From NCBI GenBank assembly GCA_035547155.1, contig DASZVJ010000199.1, forward strand, positions 1-14,044: DNA of 14,044 nt. The letters are read 5' to 3'. Both the position numbers and the translations under genes were made by a program. The stretch is from CAZNMF01 sp035547155. GTDB lineage: Bacteria > Acidobacteriota > Vicinamibacteria > Vicinamibacterales > SCN-69-37. Positions 6,511 to 13,656 of the stretch are shown here, piece after piece (the first letter of the stretch is position 1; each line of letters starts with the position of its first letter). The notes beneath the pieces are model-generated. The model had not been told where the DNA came from and did no database searches. It saw only the letters and a list, made by a program, of their open reading frames with translations.

Positions 6511-8967
6511 TCAGCCCTTTCGTAAGAGAAGAAGGGGATTGGACTCGGCCGCGCGTCGAGCGGGCAGGTAAGCTGCCGCGCCGACAACGACGCCGACGAT
6601 CACGAAGACACCGATCCACGTGATGGTGTCGGAGGCCGCCACGCCGAACGGGAGTCCGTGGATCGCGCGCGTGCCCATCGCCGCGCCGAATCCGCCGATC
6701 GTCAGACCCGCCAGCGTTCGCGTCATGGCGGGAACCAGTACCGACCGAAGAAGTGCGCGCGGGGAGGCGCCTAGCGCCGATCGAATGGCCAAGTCGCGCT
6801 GGCGGCTGACGACGTCAAGTGTGACGACGCCGAAGAGACCAATAGCGGCGAGGGCAAAGCCGAAGGCGGCCAGCAACGTGAGCATCCACACGCTGAATTG
6901 CCACGGCGCTTGCGCGCGTCCAACGACGGCGTCGAGCATTCTCACGTCGTCGACGATGATGCTTGGATCGAGACGATGGACATCGGCGCGTACGGTCGTG
7001 AGCGCGGCGACCGGACCGTCCGGCGTACGAACCGTCACGTAACTGGCGACGGAGGCCGATTGTTGCGCGGCATCGTAGACGTCGAGCCGCACGTCACCCA
7101 GCCCGCGATAGTGGACGTCTCCGACGACGCCGATCACCGTCCGCAAGGCGTTGGCTGGGCCATCATCCGCAAACGTCGGCAACAGGAGCTTTCTGCCGAC
7201 GGCGTCCTGTCCCGGCCACAGCCGTCTCGCCGTGCTCTCGCCGACAACAGCGACGCGCGTCGATGTCGGCCTGTCGTCGTCTGTGAATACGCGTCCGCGT
7301 ATGAGCCGAATGCGCATCGCGTCGAAATATCCCGGCGTGGCGACCTGATAGCTCAGAACCGGATTCGATTCACGCGCGCGCGGCGTGTCTGCCTGTCCTT
7401 CCAGCAGTGCCGACGTCTCCTGGCCGACGGGACCGAGCTCGAGCGGTCGCAGATACACGGCGCCGGCCGCCTCGACGCGCGGTGAGGTGCGCACGCGCAG
7501 CAGCAGTTGCTGCATCCACGCATTCGATGGCGCCTGCACGAACATCGTCACCACGTCCGATGGCGCGAAGCCGATGTCGAGCATCCGCAACGCGACAAAG
7601 CTGCGGAGGACCAATCCCGCAGAGACGAGAAGCACGACCGCCAGCGCGATTTGCACGACGACGAGCGCGCCGCGGCGGTGTTGCGCGCGCCGGTTTTCGG
7701 TCGCCCAAGCGGCGTCGAGTCGCGACGCGTCGATCGCTGCGCTCATGGTCTGACGCAGCGGGGTGAGTGCGCAGAGGATCGCCGCCGCCGCCGCGATCGC
7801 GAGGGTGACAGCCGCGACGCGCCAATCGACCGCGGCCTCCGCAAGGCGCGGCAGGTCGCCGGGTGCCAGCGTCACGATCGCGCGAAGCAGCCAGCGTGAC
7901 ATGAGGAGTCCGAACCCTCCAGCGATCGCGGCGGTGAGACACGACTCGATCAGCCACGCGCGCGACAAGTCCCAGCACGTAGCGCCCAGCGCCAGTCGGA
8001 TCGCGTGATCTGGTGCGCGCGCTGCCACGCGCGTTGACGTCAGACCCGAGACGGTCGCACAGGCAATCAGGAGCAGTACGGCAACGGCAATCCAAGTTGC
8101 CCACAATCCTTGGCGCGCGGGACCGAAGACATATTCGAGAAACGGCGTGACGACGACGGTCAATCCCACGCGGCCACTTGCGTTCGCCGTTGGCTCCGAG
8201 CGCGTGATCGTGTCGAGGGCCGATGCGGCAGCTTGAAGGTTGACGCCAGGGCGGAGGCGCCCAACGAACAGGAGGACGCCGATGCTCTCGAGCGCGTCTA
8301 CGCCCGGTTGTTGCGCCGCCGCGAGAATGGGGCGCACCGGAATCCAGAAGTCGGTGCCGCGAGGAACATCGAAGCCATCCGCCATGACGCCGACGATCGT
8401 GCGCTTGCGATCGAGCGTGATCGTTCTACCGATCACGTGCGTATCGGCTGCGAAACGTGCTTTCCACGTGGCATGGCTCAGGACCGCGACATCCGGCGCG
8501 TTGGGCAGATCATCTTCGGATCGCAGGGGACGTCCGAGCAGAGGCGCGGCGCCCATCGTTTCGAAGAAGGTGCTGGACACGCCGGCTGTCGCGACGCGTG
8601 CGGGCTCGCCTTGACCGCGAAGGACAGCAGGCCAGAGCGACGAGCCGATCGCCGCTGCATGCTCGAAGATCGGACTGGCCGACCAGCGTTCGTACGTGTC
8701 ATACGAGATCTCGACAAGGGGCGCGTTGCGGGCACGGTCGGATTTCCACGCGAGTAGCAGATCGTGCGGCGCTCGCAGCGGTAAGGGCTTCAGCAGAACC
8801 GCCTGCACGACCCCGAAGACCGCGCTGTTCGCGGCAATGGCCACGGCCAGTGTGGCAACGGTCGCGAGCGTGTACGCGGGTGACGCGAACAAGCGACGGA
8901 TCGCACTGCGTCCGTCCCTTCGCCAGTCTGCCGCGGAATGGCGCCTCTTCGCCACGCGACGCGTCAT
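6511..8967 (-). CDS. ADOP-family ABC transporter permease without prefix domain (permease 2)
   Basis: An 818-residue permease of the duplicated MacB/FtsX type. Unlike the other two complete copies it starts almost directly at the first membrane helix (about residues 31-58, preceded by RSAIRRLFASPAY) and has no soluble prefix domain. A MacB-like periplasmic core follows (STFFETMGAAPLLGRPL, 132-148), then the first FtsX unit at about 288-420. In that unit the usual ACANVANL motif has drifted to IACATVSGLTSTRVAARAPD (301-320), while IRLALGA is kept. The second half contains TPGYFDAMRIRLIRGRVF, and a terminal FtsX unit with GLFGVVTLDVVSRQRDLAIR ends in YLPARRAAESNP. No PadR gene precedes it. It is transcribed from its own promoter at 8976-9004. 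An ATPase partner must be encoded elsewhere and the substrate is unknown. Confidence 0.9.
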   Translation of the reverse strand: MTRRVAKRRHSAADWRRDGRSAIRRLFASPAYTLATVATLAVAIAANSAVFGVVQAVLLKPLPLRAPHDLLLAWKSDRARNAPLVEISYDTYERWSASPIFEHAAAIGSSLWPAVLRGQGEPARVATAGVSSTFFETMGAAPLLGRPLRSEDDLPNAPDVAVLSHATWKARFAADTHVIGRTITLDRKRTIVGVMADGFDVPRGTDFWIPVRPILAAAQQPGVDALESIGVLLFVGRLRPGVNLQAAASALDTITRSEPTANASGRVGLTVVVTPFLEYVFGPARQGLWATWIAVAVLLLIACATVSGLTSTRVAARAPDHAIRLALGATCWDLSRAWLIESCLTAAIAGGFGLLMSRWLLRAIVTLAPGDLPRLAEAAVDWRVAAVTLAIAAAAAILCALTPLRQTMSAAIDASRLDAAWATENRRAQHRRGALVVVQIALAVVLLVSAGLVLRSFVALRMLDIGFAPSDVVTMFVQAPSNAWMQQLLLRVRTSPRVEAAGAVYLRPLELGPVGQETSALLEGQADTPRARESNPVLSYQVATPGYFDAMRIRLIRGRVFTDDDRPTSTRVAVVGESTARRLWPGQDAVGRKLLLPTFADDGPANALRTVIGVVGDVHYRGLGDVRLDVYDAAQQSASVASYVTVRTPDGPVAALTTVRADVHRLDPSIIVDDVRMLDAVVGRAQAPWQFSVWMLTLLAAFGFALAAIGLFGVVTLDVVSRQRDLAIRSALGASPRALLRSVLVPAMTRTLAGLTIGGFGAAMGTRAIHGLPFGVAASDTITWIGVFVIVGVVVGAAAYLPARRAAESNPLLLLRKG

Positions 8968-8975
8968 GAGACGCG

Positions 8976-9004
8976 ACCGTACAGGCGACTCGGCGACCTG
9001 TCAA
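8976..9004 (-). promoter_or_regulatory. Strong sigma-70-like promoter for permease 2, probably leaderless
   Basis: On the minus strand a perfect TTGACA (9004-8999), a 17-base spacer and TACGGT (8981-8976, fitting TANNNT) lie so close to the gene that only 8 bases separate the -10 from the ATG at 8967. Transcription would begin at or next to the start codon. No Shine-Dalgarno sequence is present, which agrees with a leaderless mRNA. Confidence 0.6.
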
Positions 9005-9034
9005 GGCGGCGGTGGCCGCTGATCGCCCCGACTC

Positions 9035-9316
9035 ATGTCGTGTTGCGATACGCTCTCGTACGTGCCTCATTCACCCCTGCGCATTCGTCTTTCGCCGGAG
9101 CGGCGCGCGGGACTTCTACGCGCCGTCAAGGCGTACTACGCGGCGGAGTTCGATGAGCCGCTGAGCGATTTTCGTGCCGACGGGTTGCTGGACTTCTTCG
9201 TGCGCGAGCTCGGACCGCCCATCTACAACCAGGGCGTTCATGACGCGACCGGCTTCATGCAGCAGAAGCTCGCCGACATCGAAGGCGAGGTCTATGAGCG
9301 CGAGAGTGAGGGATGA
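9035..9316 (+). CDS. DUF2164 family protein
   Basis: A small cytosolic protein of 93 residues from this ATG, or 84 from a GTG at 9062. The core IRLSPERRAGLLRAVKAYYA, then EFDEPLSDFRADGLLDFF, then GPPIYNQGVHDATGFMQQ, is the conserved pattern of DUF2164, a family of about 80 residues with unknown function. Conservation begins only after residue 16, so the GTG at 9062 is a serious alternative. Neither start has a Shine-Dalgarno sequence. A TACGCT hexamer lies 7 bases before the GTG, which would allow a leaderless transcript, but no good -35 is seen. The gene diverges from permease 2 and converges on permease 3 (34 bases between stops). It looks like a stand-alone insertion between transporter genes and not part of them. 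Confidence 0.85.
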   Translation: MSCCDTLSYVPHSPLRIRLSPERRAGLLRAVKAYYAAEFDEPLSDFRADGLLDFFVRELGPPIYNQGVHDATGFMQQKLADIEGEVYERESEG

Positions 9317-9350
9317 ACGAGCACTGCGCGTCGACGGGTGATCGACACGT

Positions 9351-12017
9351 CTATTCCTGTCTCAATGCAATCACGGGATCGATGCTTGCCGCGCGCCACG
9401 CGGGACGCAGGCTGCACGCGATGCCCGCGAGGCTCAGCACGAACAGCGCTGCCATCATCGTGATCCAGTCGTGCGGGCTGACGCCGAAGAACAGCGTTGA
9501 CGCCGCACGACCGGCGATCCACACGAGCGGCGCGCCGACGACGGCGCCCACCACGATGAGGGCGAGCGCCTCGCGCATGACTTGCCGCAGGATGCTCGCC
9601 GGCGAGGCACCGAGCGCCATGCGCACGCCGAATTCGGACGTCCGGCGCGAGACGGCGTACGAGATCACGCCGAAGAGGCCGAATCCAGCCAAGCCAAGCG
9701 CCAGCACGCCAAGGCCTGTCGTCAGCAGCGTCGCGAGGCGATCGCGGCTGAGGCCGCGCGCCAGTTGCTCGTCGACCGTCGTCATCGACTCGATCGGCAA
9801 CAGCGGCGCGGCGGCTCCGATCGCCATTCTGACGGTCTCGGCTGACAGCCCCGGATCGCCGACGGTCCGCACGGTGAGCGATCGCGGGACGATCGGCTGC
9901 TGCGCGAGCGCCATGAAGATCGCAGGCGCTGGCAGTCCCGCGATGTTGTTCAACGCGCGTGCGTCCTCGACGACACCGATGATCTCGGTGTCGAGCGCGT
10001 CCAGGCCGACGCGGCGTCCAATCGCCGCACCATTCGGAAAATAAGTCTCGGCCAGCGTCTTGTTCACGACCGCGACGCGTGGCGCGGTCGCCGTGTCATG
10101 CGCGTCGAGTGCGCGTCCCGCGACGATCGGCATGCCCACCGTGGAGAAATACGCCGGCGACACGACGTTGACGCGGAAGTCGACCGACTCGCCCTTGCGA
10201 GGGGGCCGGCCTTCGACGGCGTAGCTGCCCTGCGTCGCGCAAGAGCTGTCGAGTCCGCACATCGCAAATGACGCAGCGCGCACGCCTGGAGCTGCCGAGA
10301 CCGCGTCGATGACGCGTGCGTACATCGCTGGCAGACGCGACGGCTCCTCACCAGAGAGTCGCGGATCGATGCGGACAGAGAGCAGATGGGAGGCATCGAT
10401 ACCCAGATCGGCGTACTGCAGATTGTGGAAGCTGCGGACGAAGAGGCCCGTGCCGGTGACGAGCACGAGCGACAGCGCGATCTGCGCGACGACCAACGCG
10501 CGCGCGATTCGGGACGATCGGATCGTCGCGCCGCGCCCTCCGGATCGGAGCGCGGCCAGCACGTTGACGCGCGTCGCACGCCACGCGGGGAAGACGCCGC
10601 ACAGCAGCATCGAGAGGCACGCACTGAGGGCCGCGAAGCCAAGTACGCGCCAGTCGATCGGCGCGGCGAGCGGCGCGGCGTCTGCCGTCGCAGCAGCGGC
10701 GCGAGCGAGAGCCCCGCTGGTCCAGTGCGCCAGTGCGAGCGCGGCAATCGTCGCGAAGGCAATGAGCAACGCGCTTTCCGCGAGCAGCAGACGAAGGAGA
10801 TCGGATCGTCCCGCCCCGAGCGCCAGGCGCACGCCGATCTCGCGCTGACGCGCGATCGCGCGCGACAGCAGCAGATTGGCGACGTTCGCGCAGGCGATCA
10901 GCAGCACGAGCGCGGTCATCACGAAGAGCGCCTGCAGTGGGAGCATGAAACGCTGCCGGAATTGCGAGAAGCCGTGGCTGAACGGCTGCAGGACGAGGCC
11001 GGCGTCGGCGCCGGCCGTGCTCGAGCGCGTCGCGTTGAACACGCCGGCGACGACGGCAGATCGAGAGGACGGCACGCGCGCCACGACGTGCAGCCACCAG
11101 ACGTTCGGCTGCGTCAGCCATGGGCGACCGAGATCCGCGCCGTCCGCGCTGAAGTTCTGCGAGTACTTGACGGCGCTCTGCATGGCGAGCGGCACCCAGA
11201 CGTCGACGGGCGCCTCCAGCCAGACGCCAGTGAACGCGCGCGGGCCGACGCCGACGATGGTGAACGCGACGTTGTTGATCGTCATCACGCGGCCGACGAC
11301 GTCTGCGGCACCACCGAACCGGCGCTGCCAGTAGCCGTAGGAGATGACGGCGACGGCATCGGGAGCCTGATTGTGGCGGTCGTCCGGCAACGAACGGCCC
11401 AGCGCGGGCGCAGCGCCGACGAGTGAAAAGAAGTCAGACGATACCAACTGCAAGCTCGCCGGTGTCGTCTCGCGCTCATCGGCGGTGCGCGTGTAGACGT
11501 GCGCGATGCCGCGGCTCATCGCCGCGACGCGCACGCCGGCCGGTGCGGCGTCGCGTAGGTGCTCGAACATCGGCCCGGACAGACGCGAGCCTTCAGGCCC
11601 GCCGAGGGCGTACTCGCGCGTGTTCACGGCGACGAGCTCGTCGGGATGAGGAATCGAGCCGAGCGTGCGAGCCGTCATGGCATTCAACAGCGAGAAGATC
11701 GCCGTGTTCGCGCCGAGGCCGAAACCCAGCACGATCACGATCGTCGCCGTCAGCATCGGCTGTCGACGAAGGGAATGCCATGCGTAGCGAAGGTCTCGAG
11801 CGATCATGCGTCCGTGCTCCTTCGGGGCTTCCATCAATAAACCCGTCACGGCTTCGAACCACAGCCGCGCCCGCTCGGCGGCGCCGTCCGCGTCGCGATA
11901 GCGATCGGCGAAGACGAGCGTCATCTCCCGGCGATATTCGTCCCGAAAGGCCGCGGGATAGAGGGCGAGCAGCGCACGAAACGCACGGGAGCCCGGCGGC
12001 GGACGATGGCGTGTCAT
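9351..12017 (-). CDS. ADOP-family ABC transporter permease with prefix domain 2 (permease 3)
   Basis: An 888-residue duplicated MacB/FtsX permease. Residues about 11-65 (FRALLALYPAAFRDEYRREM and following) match the prefix domain 2 type, distinct from permease 1. The first membrane helix is at about 89-113 (LGANTAIFSLLN), followed by a periplasmic core with SSDFFSLVGAAPALGRSL (193-210). The first FtsX unit has the canonical ACANVANLLLSRAIARQREI (375-394) and GVRLALGAGRSDLLR. A second periplasmic half with SPAYFSTVGMPIVAGRAL follows, and the last FtsX unit has GLFGVISYAVSRRTSEFGVR, ending SLRPAWRAASIDPVIALRQE. The ATG at 12017 lies 4 bases after the PadR2 stop, so translation is probably coupled. 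An ATG at 12059 would overlap PadR2 and adds no conserved sequence. Of the three complete copies this is the best match to the family consensus. The substrate and ATPase are unknown. Confidence 0.92.
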   Translation of the reverse strand: MTRHRPPPGSRAFRALLALYPAAFRDEYRREMTLVFADRYRDADGAAERARLWFEAVTGLLMEAPKEHGRMIARDLRYAWHSLRRQPMLTATIVIVLGFGLGANTAIFSLLNAMTARTLGSIPHPDELVAVNTREYALGGPEGSRLSGPMFEHLRDAAPAGVRVAAMSRGIAHVYTRTADERETTPASLQLVSSDFFSLVGAAPALGRSLPDDRHNQAPDAVAVISYGYWQRRFGGAADVVGRVMTINNVAFTIVGVGPRAFTGVWLEAPVDVWVPLAMQSAVKYSQNFSADGADLGRPWLTQPNVWWLHVVARVPSSRSAVVAGVFNATRSSTAGADAGLVLQPFSHGFSQFRQRFMLPLQALFVMTALVLLIACANVANLLLSRAIARQREIGVRLALGAGRSDLLRLLLAESALLIAFATIAALALAHWTSGALARAAAATADAAPLAAPIDWRVLGFAALSACLSMLLCGVFPAWRATRVNVLAALRSGGRGATIRSSRIARALVVAQIALSLVLVTGTGLFVRSFHNLQYADLGIDASHLLSVRIDPRLSGEEPSRLPAMYARVIDAVSAAPGVRAASFAMCGLDSSCATQGSYAVEGRPPRKGESVDFRVNVVSPAYFSTVGMPIVAGRALDAHDTATAPRVAVVNKTLAETYFPNGAAIGRRVGLDALDTEIIGVVEDARALNNIAGLPAPAIFMALAQQPIVPRSLTVRTVGDPGLSAETVRMAIGAAAPLLPIESMTTVDEQLARGLSRDRLATLLTTGLGVLALGLAGFGLFGVISYAVSRRTSEFGVRMALGASPASILRQVMREALALIVVGAVVGAPLVWIAGRAASTLFFGVSPHDWITMMAALFVLSLAGIACSLRPAWRAASIDPVIALRQE

Positions 12018-12021
12018 CGTC

Positions 12022-12396
12022 TCAGGCCTTCTTGGGCAGCAAGCCGGTCGCGCGCGCATCGGCGAGCAGCCGCTGCAGCCGCCGCGCTTCCGCGGTCGCC
12101 ACCGCCCGTCCCAGCGTCGTCAACCGGTAGTACCGGCGGCGCTCGTCGTCGTGTTCGGGATCCGGTCGCTCCGCGAGCTCTTCGATCAGTCCGCGCTCCA
12201 GCAGCCGCCGGATGGACGCGTAGAGACTGCTCGGGCTGAGCCGCAGCGCGCCGTCGGTCCTGTCGCGCACATCCTGCATCACCGAGTAGCCGTGCCGGTC
12301 GCGATCGGCCAGCGAGACGAGGATGTGGAACGTGTCGCGCGGAAGCGGCAGGAACGATTCGGGGGAAGGCGCAGGACGGCGATCGCGTGGCGGCAT
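12022..12396 (-). CDS. PadR family transcriptional regulator 2
   Basis: A 124-residue winged helix-turn-helix protein. FHILVSLADRDRHGYSVMQD (residues 23-42), LSPSSLYASIRRLLERGLIE (53-72) with the PadR-type SLYASI recognition helix, and the wing DERRRYYRLTTLGRAV (83-98) are visible. A basic proline-rich N-terminus precedes the domain. It is only distantly similar to PadR regulator 1, so the two operons probably respond to different signals. The permease 3 gene starts 4 bases after its stop. A palindrome ends 9 bases before its ATG, and no Shine-Dalgarno sequence lies between, so the operon is probably autoregulated with a very short or absent leader. Confidence 0.93.
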   Translation of the reverse strand: MPPRDRRPAPSPESFLPLPRDTFHILVSLADRDRHGYSVMQDVRDRTDGALRLSPSSLYASIRRLLERGLIEELAERPDPEHDDERRRYYRLTTLGRAVATAEARRLQRLLADARATGLLPKKA

Positions 12397-12405
12397 GACC
12401 GCGGC

Positions 12406-12424
12406 TATAGCATTAACGGCTATA
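12406..12424. promoter_or_regulatory. Palindromic candidate PadR2 operator, TATAGC-N7-GCTATA
   Basis: TATAGC (12406-12411) and GCTATA (12419-12424) form a perfect inverted repeat with a 7-base spacer. Read along the plus strand, GGCTATA also recurs as a direct repeat (12403-12409 and 12418-12424), a 15-base offset. It is an AT-rich island in GC-rich DNA, immediately upstream of the PadR2 ATG and where a -10 element would lie. Binding there would block polymerase, fitting PadR autorepression. The palindrome is seen; its role is inferred. Confidence 0.6.
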
Positions 12425-12476
12425 TCTTAGAGTGGACGATATGCCACGGCGTCCCGATGCGATGCGTGACCGCCGG

Positions 12477-13178
12477 CTATTCCGCCTCCAGCCGAATCTC
12501 CCCGACGCCGCCGTGCACGTCGAGATCGATCGTCACCGGTGACGCGGTCGCGCGCGGGTTGATCCAGCGGCCGTCGCGCTGTTCGAGGCCGCTGACGTTG
12601 ATGTCGCCGATGCCGCCCGACGCCTTCGCCGAGATTGCGACCGTCGAGGGCAGATGCACGACCGCGGTGCCGACGCCGCCGTGAATCGAAACGCTATAGC
12701 TCGTCGTGGGTTGGCCGCGCAGGTCCATGTCGACCTCGCCGGCGCCGACGGTCAGCTCGACGTTGCGAAGATTCAGTCCGCCGAGATTCATGTGCGCTTC
12801 GCCGGCGCCGAGATGCGCGAGGATCTCCAGGGGCTGCTGATCGTTCAGCGCCAGGTCCCAGCGATTCGTCGTGTCGCCGGATGTCGAGCCGCCGGTCGCC
12901 TGCGTGATCGACAGCTCGGGTGGCGTGCGGTTGAGATTCTGGACGACCGACGGCTTCCACGCGACGACGTTGTAGGTGAAGTCGGCTTCCGCAAGCTTGG
13001 ACGCGCCGCCTTTCACGTGCAGCTCGCCGGCCTCCATCGTCAGACGAATCCGGCTCAGCTCCGATCGATCGAGATTGATGACCGTGTGATCGTGCTGGAG
13101 CGGACCGGCCGGTTCACCGTGTGAGCAGGCGATCGAGAGCATCGTCGCCGCGAGCGTCGTCGCGCAGAGTCGCGTCAT
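12477..13178 (-). CDS. Toast-rack (LiaF/DUF2154-like) family lipoprotein
   Basis: A 233-residue exported protein. The N-terminal hydrophobic stretch ends in LSIAC (14-18), a slightly atypical lipobox, so Cys18 is likely lipidated and the protein anchored to a membrane. FTYNVVAWKPSVV (67-79) and RWDLALNDQQPLEIL (106-120) match the toast-rack N-terminal domain. A series of short beta repeats follows or flanks it: AGELHVKGG (50-58), AGEAHMNLGG (125-134), AGEVDMDLRG (146-155), GVGTAVVHLP (168-177), GIGDINVSGL (189-198) and GVGEIRLEAE (224-233). Related folds occur in the envelope-stress protein LiaF. The ATG at 13178 was chosen because GAGG lies 7 bases upstream and it gives a clean signal peptide. 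A -10-like TATGCT lies at 13206-13201. It is 80 bases upstream of the PadR2-permease 3 operon on the same strand. A role in envelope sensing is only a suggestion. Confidence 0.87.
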   Translation of the reverse strand: MTRLCATTLAATMLSIACSHGEPAGPLQHDHTVINLDRSELSRIRLTMEAGELHVKGGASKLAEADFTYNVVAWKPSVVQNLNRTPPELSITQATGGSTSGDTTNRWDLALNDQQPLEILAHLGAGEAHMNLGGLNLRNVELTVGAGEVDMDLRGQPTTSYSVSIHGGVGTAVVHLPSTVAISAKASGGIGDINVSGLEQRDGRWINPRATASPVTIDLDVHGGVGEIRLEAE

Positions 13179-13215
13179 GGTTGGCCTCGGGTGAAGGCCG
13201 AGCATACATGGTCCG

Positions 13216-13241
13216 CGCGCGGGCGCGAAAGCGCCCGCGCG
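13216..13241. terminator. Strong GC hairpin with GAAA loop, possible terminator
   Basis: An 11-bp perfect stem (13216-13226 with 13231-13241) closes a GAAA tetraloop on the plus strand (TTTC on the minus strand). It lies 29 bases after the stop of the small secreted protein gene and upstream of the lipoprotein gene, both on the minus strand. No U-run follows on the minus strand, so it may stall or separate transcripts without being a classic intrinsic terminator. Confidence 0.5.
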
Positions 13242-13270
13242 GCCTCGTGTTGTTCGCGTCTCGAGTTCGG

Positions 13271-13645
13271 TCAGCGATTTGTCGGCGGATGGGCCGCCGT
13301 AAAATCAGCCGCGACCGCGGCCAGCGTTCGAGAAGGATTCGCGGCACACGCACCGGAAATCCACCCCATGAGATAGCTTTCGCCGCCCGGCTCAGACGCG
13401 CGGCCCGACACGCCGACTGCGGACAAATACCCGAGAACCCAGCTCACCTTGACCGGATCCTTTGGTGTCTTGGTCGTCATCGTCCAGCTGTGTGTCGCCT
13501 CGTCGTAGACCGTCGTGTCGTCACCCGTCCAGTCACGACACGACGTGGCGCCGGCGCCAAGCACGGGCGCGGCGGGTTTCGGCGACTGACCGGATGGAGA
13601 CGCGACGGTACCGATGCCGATTGCGAGAATGGCGAGCAGTCTCAT
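13271..13645 (-). CDS. Small secreted two-cysteine protein, function unknown
   Basis: A 124-residue protein with a signal peptide (hydrophobic residues 3-15; cleavage probably near residues 16-20). The mature part has exactly two cysteines, C36 in SCRDWTGD and C100 in SGACAANPSRTL, which could form a disulphide in the periplasm. The pattern of a cysteine followed by Trp, a WVLGYLSAVGVS block (69-80), then YLMGWISGACAANP before a final amphipathic helix resembles a group of small exported proteins annotated only as hypothetical or loosely HdeA/Rap1a-like. I cannot assign it with confidence. The ATG at 13645 has GAGG 6 bases upstream and lies 11 bases after the stop of the upstream permease, so the two are probably one operon. 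An in-frame opening to 13825 overlaps the permease gene and was not used. Confidence 0.75.
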   Translation of the reverse strand: MRLLAILAIGIGTVASPSGQSPKPAAPVLGAGATSCRDWTGDDTTVYDEATHSWTMTTKTPKDPVKVSWVLGYLSAVGVSGRASEPGGESYLMGWISGACAANPSRTLAAVAADFTAAHPPTNR

Positions 13646-13656
13646 GGGAACCTCGA

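Noticed and set aside
10386..12130. Plus-strand open frames of 346 and 235 codons
   Set aside because: Antisense to permease 3 and the 3' part of PadR2; arginine-rich and without domains.
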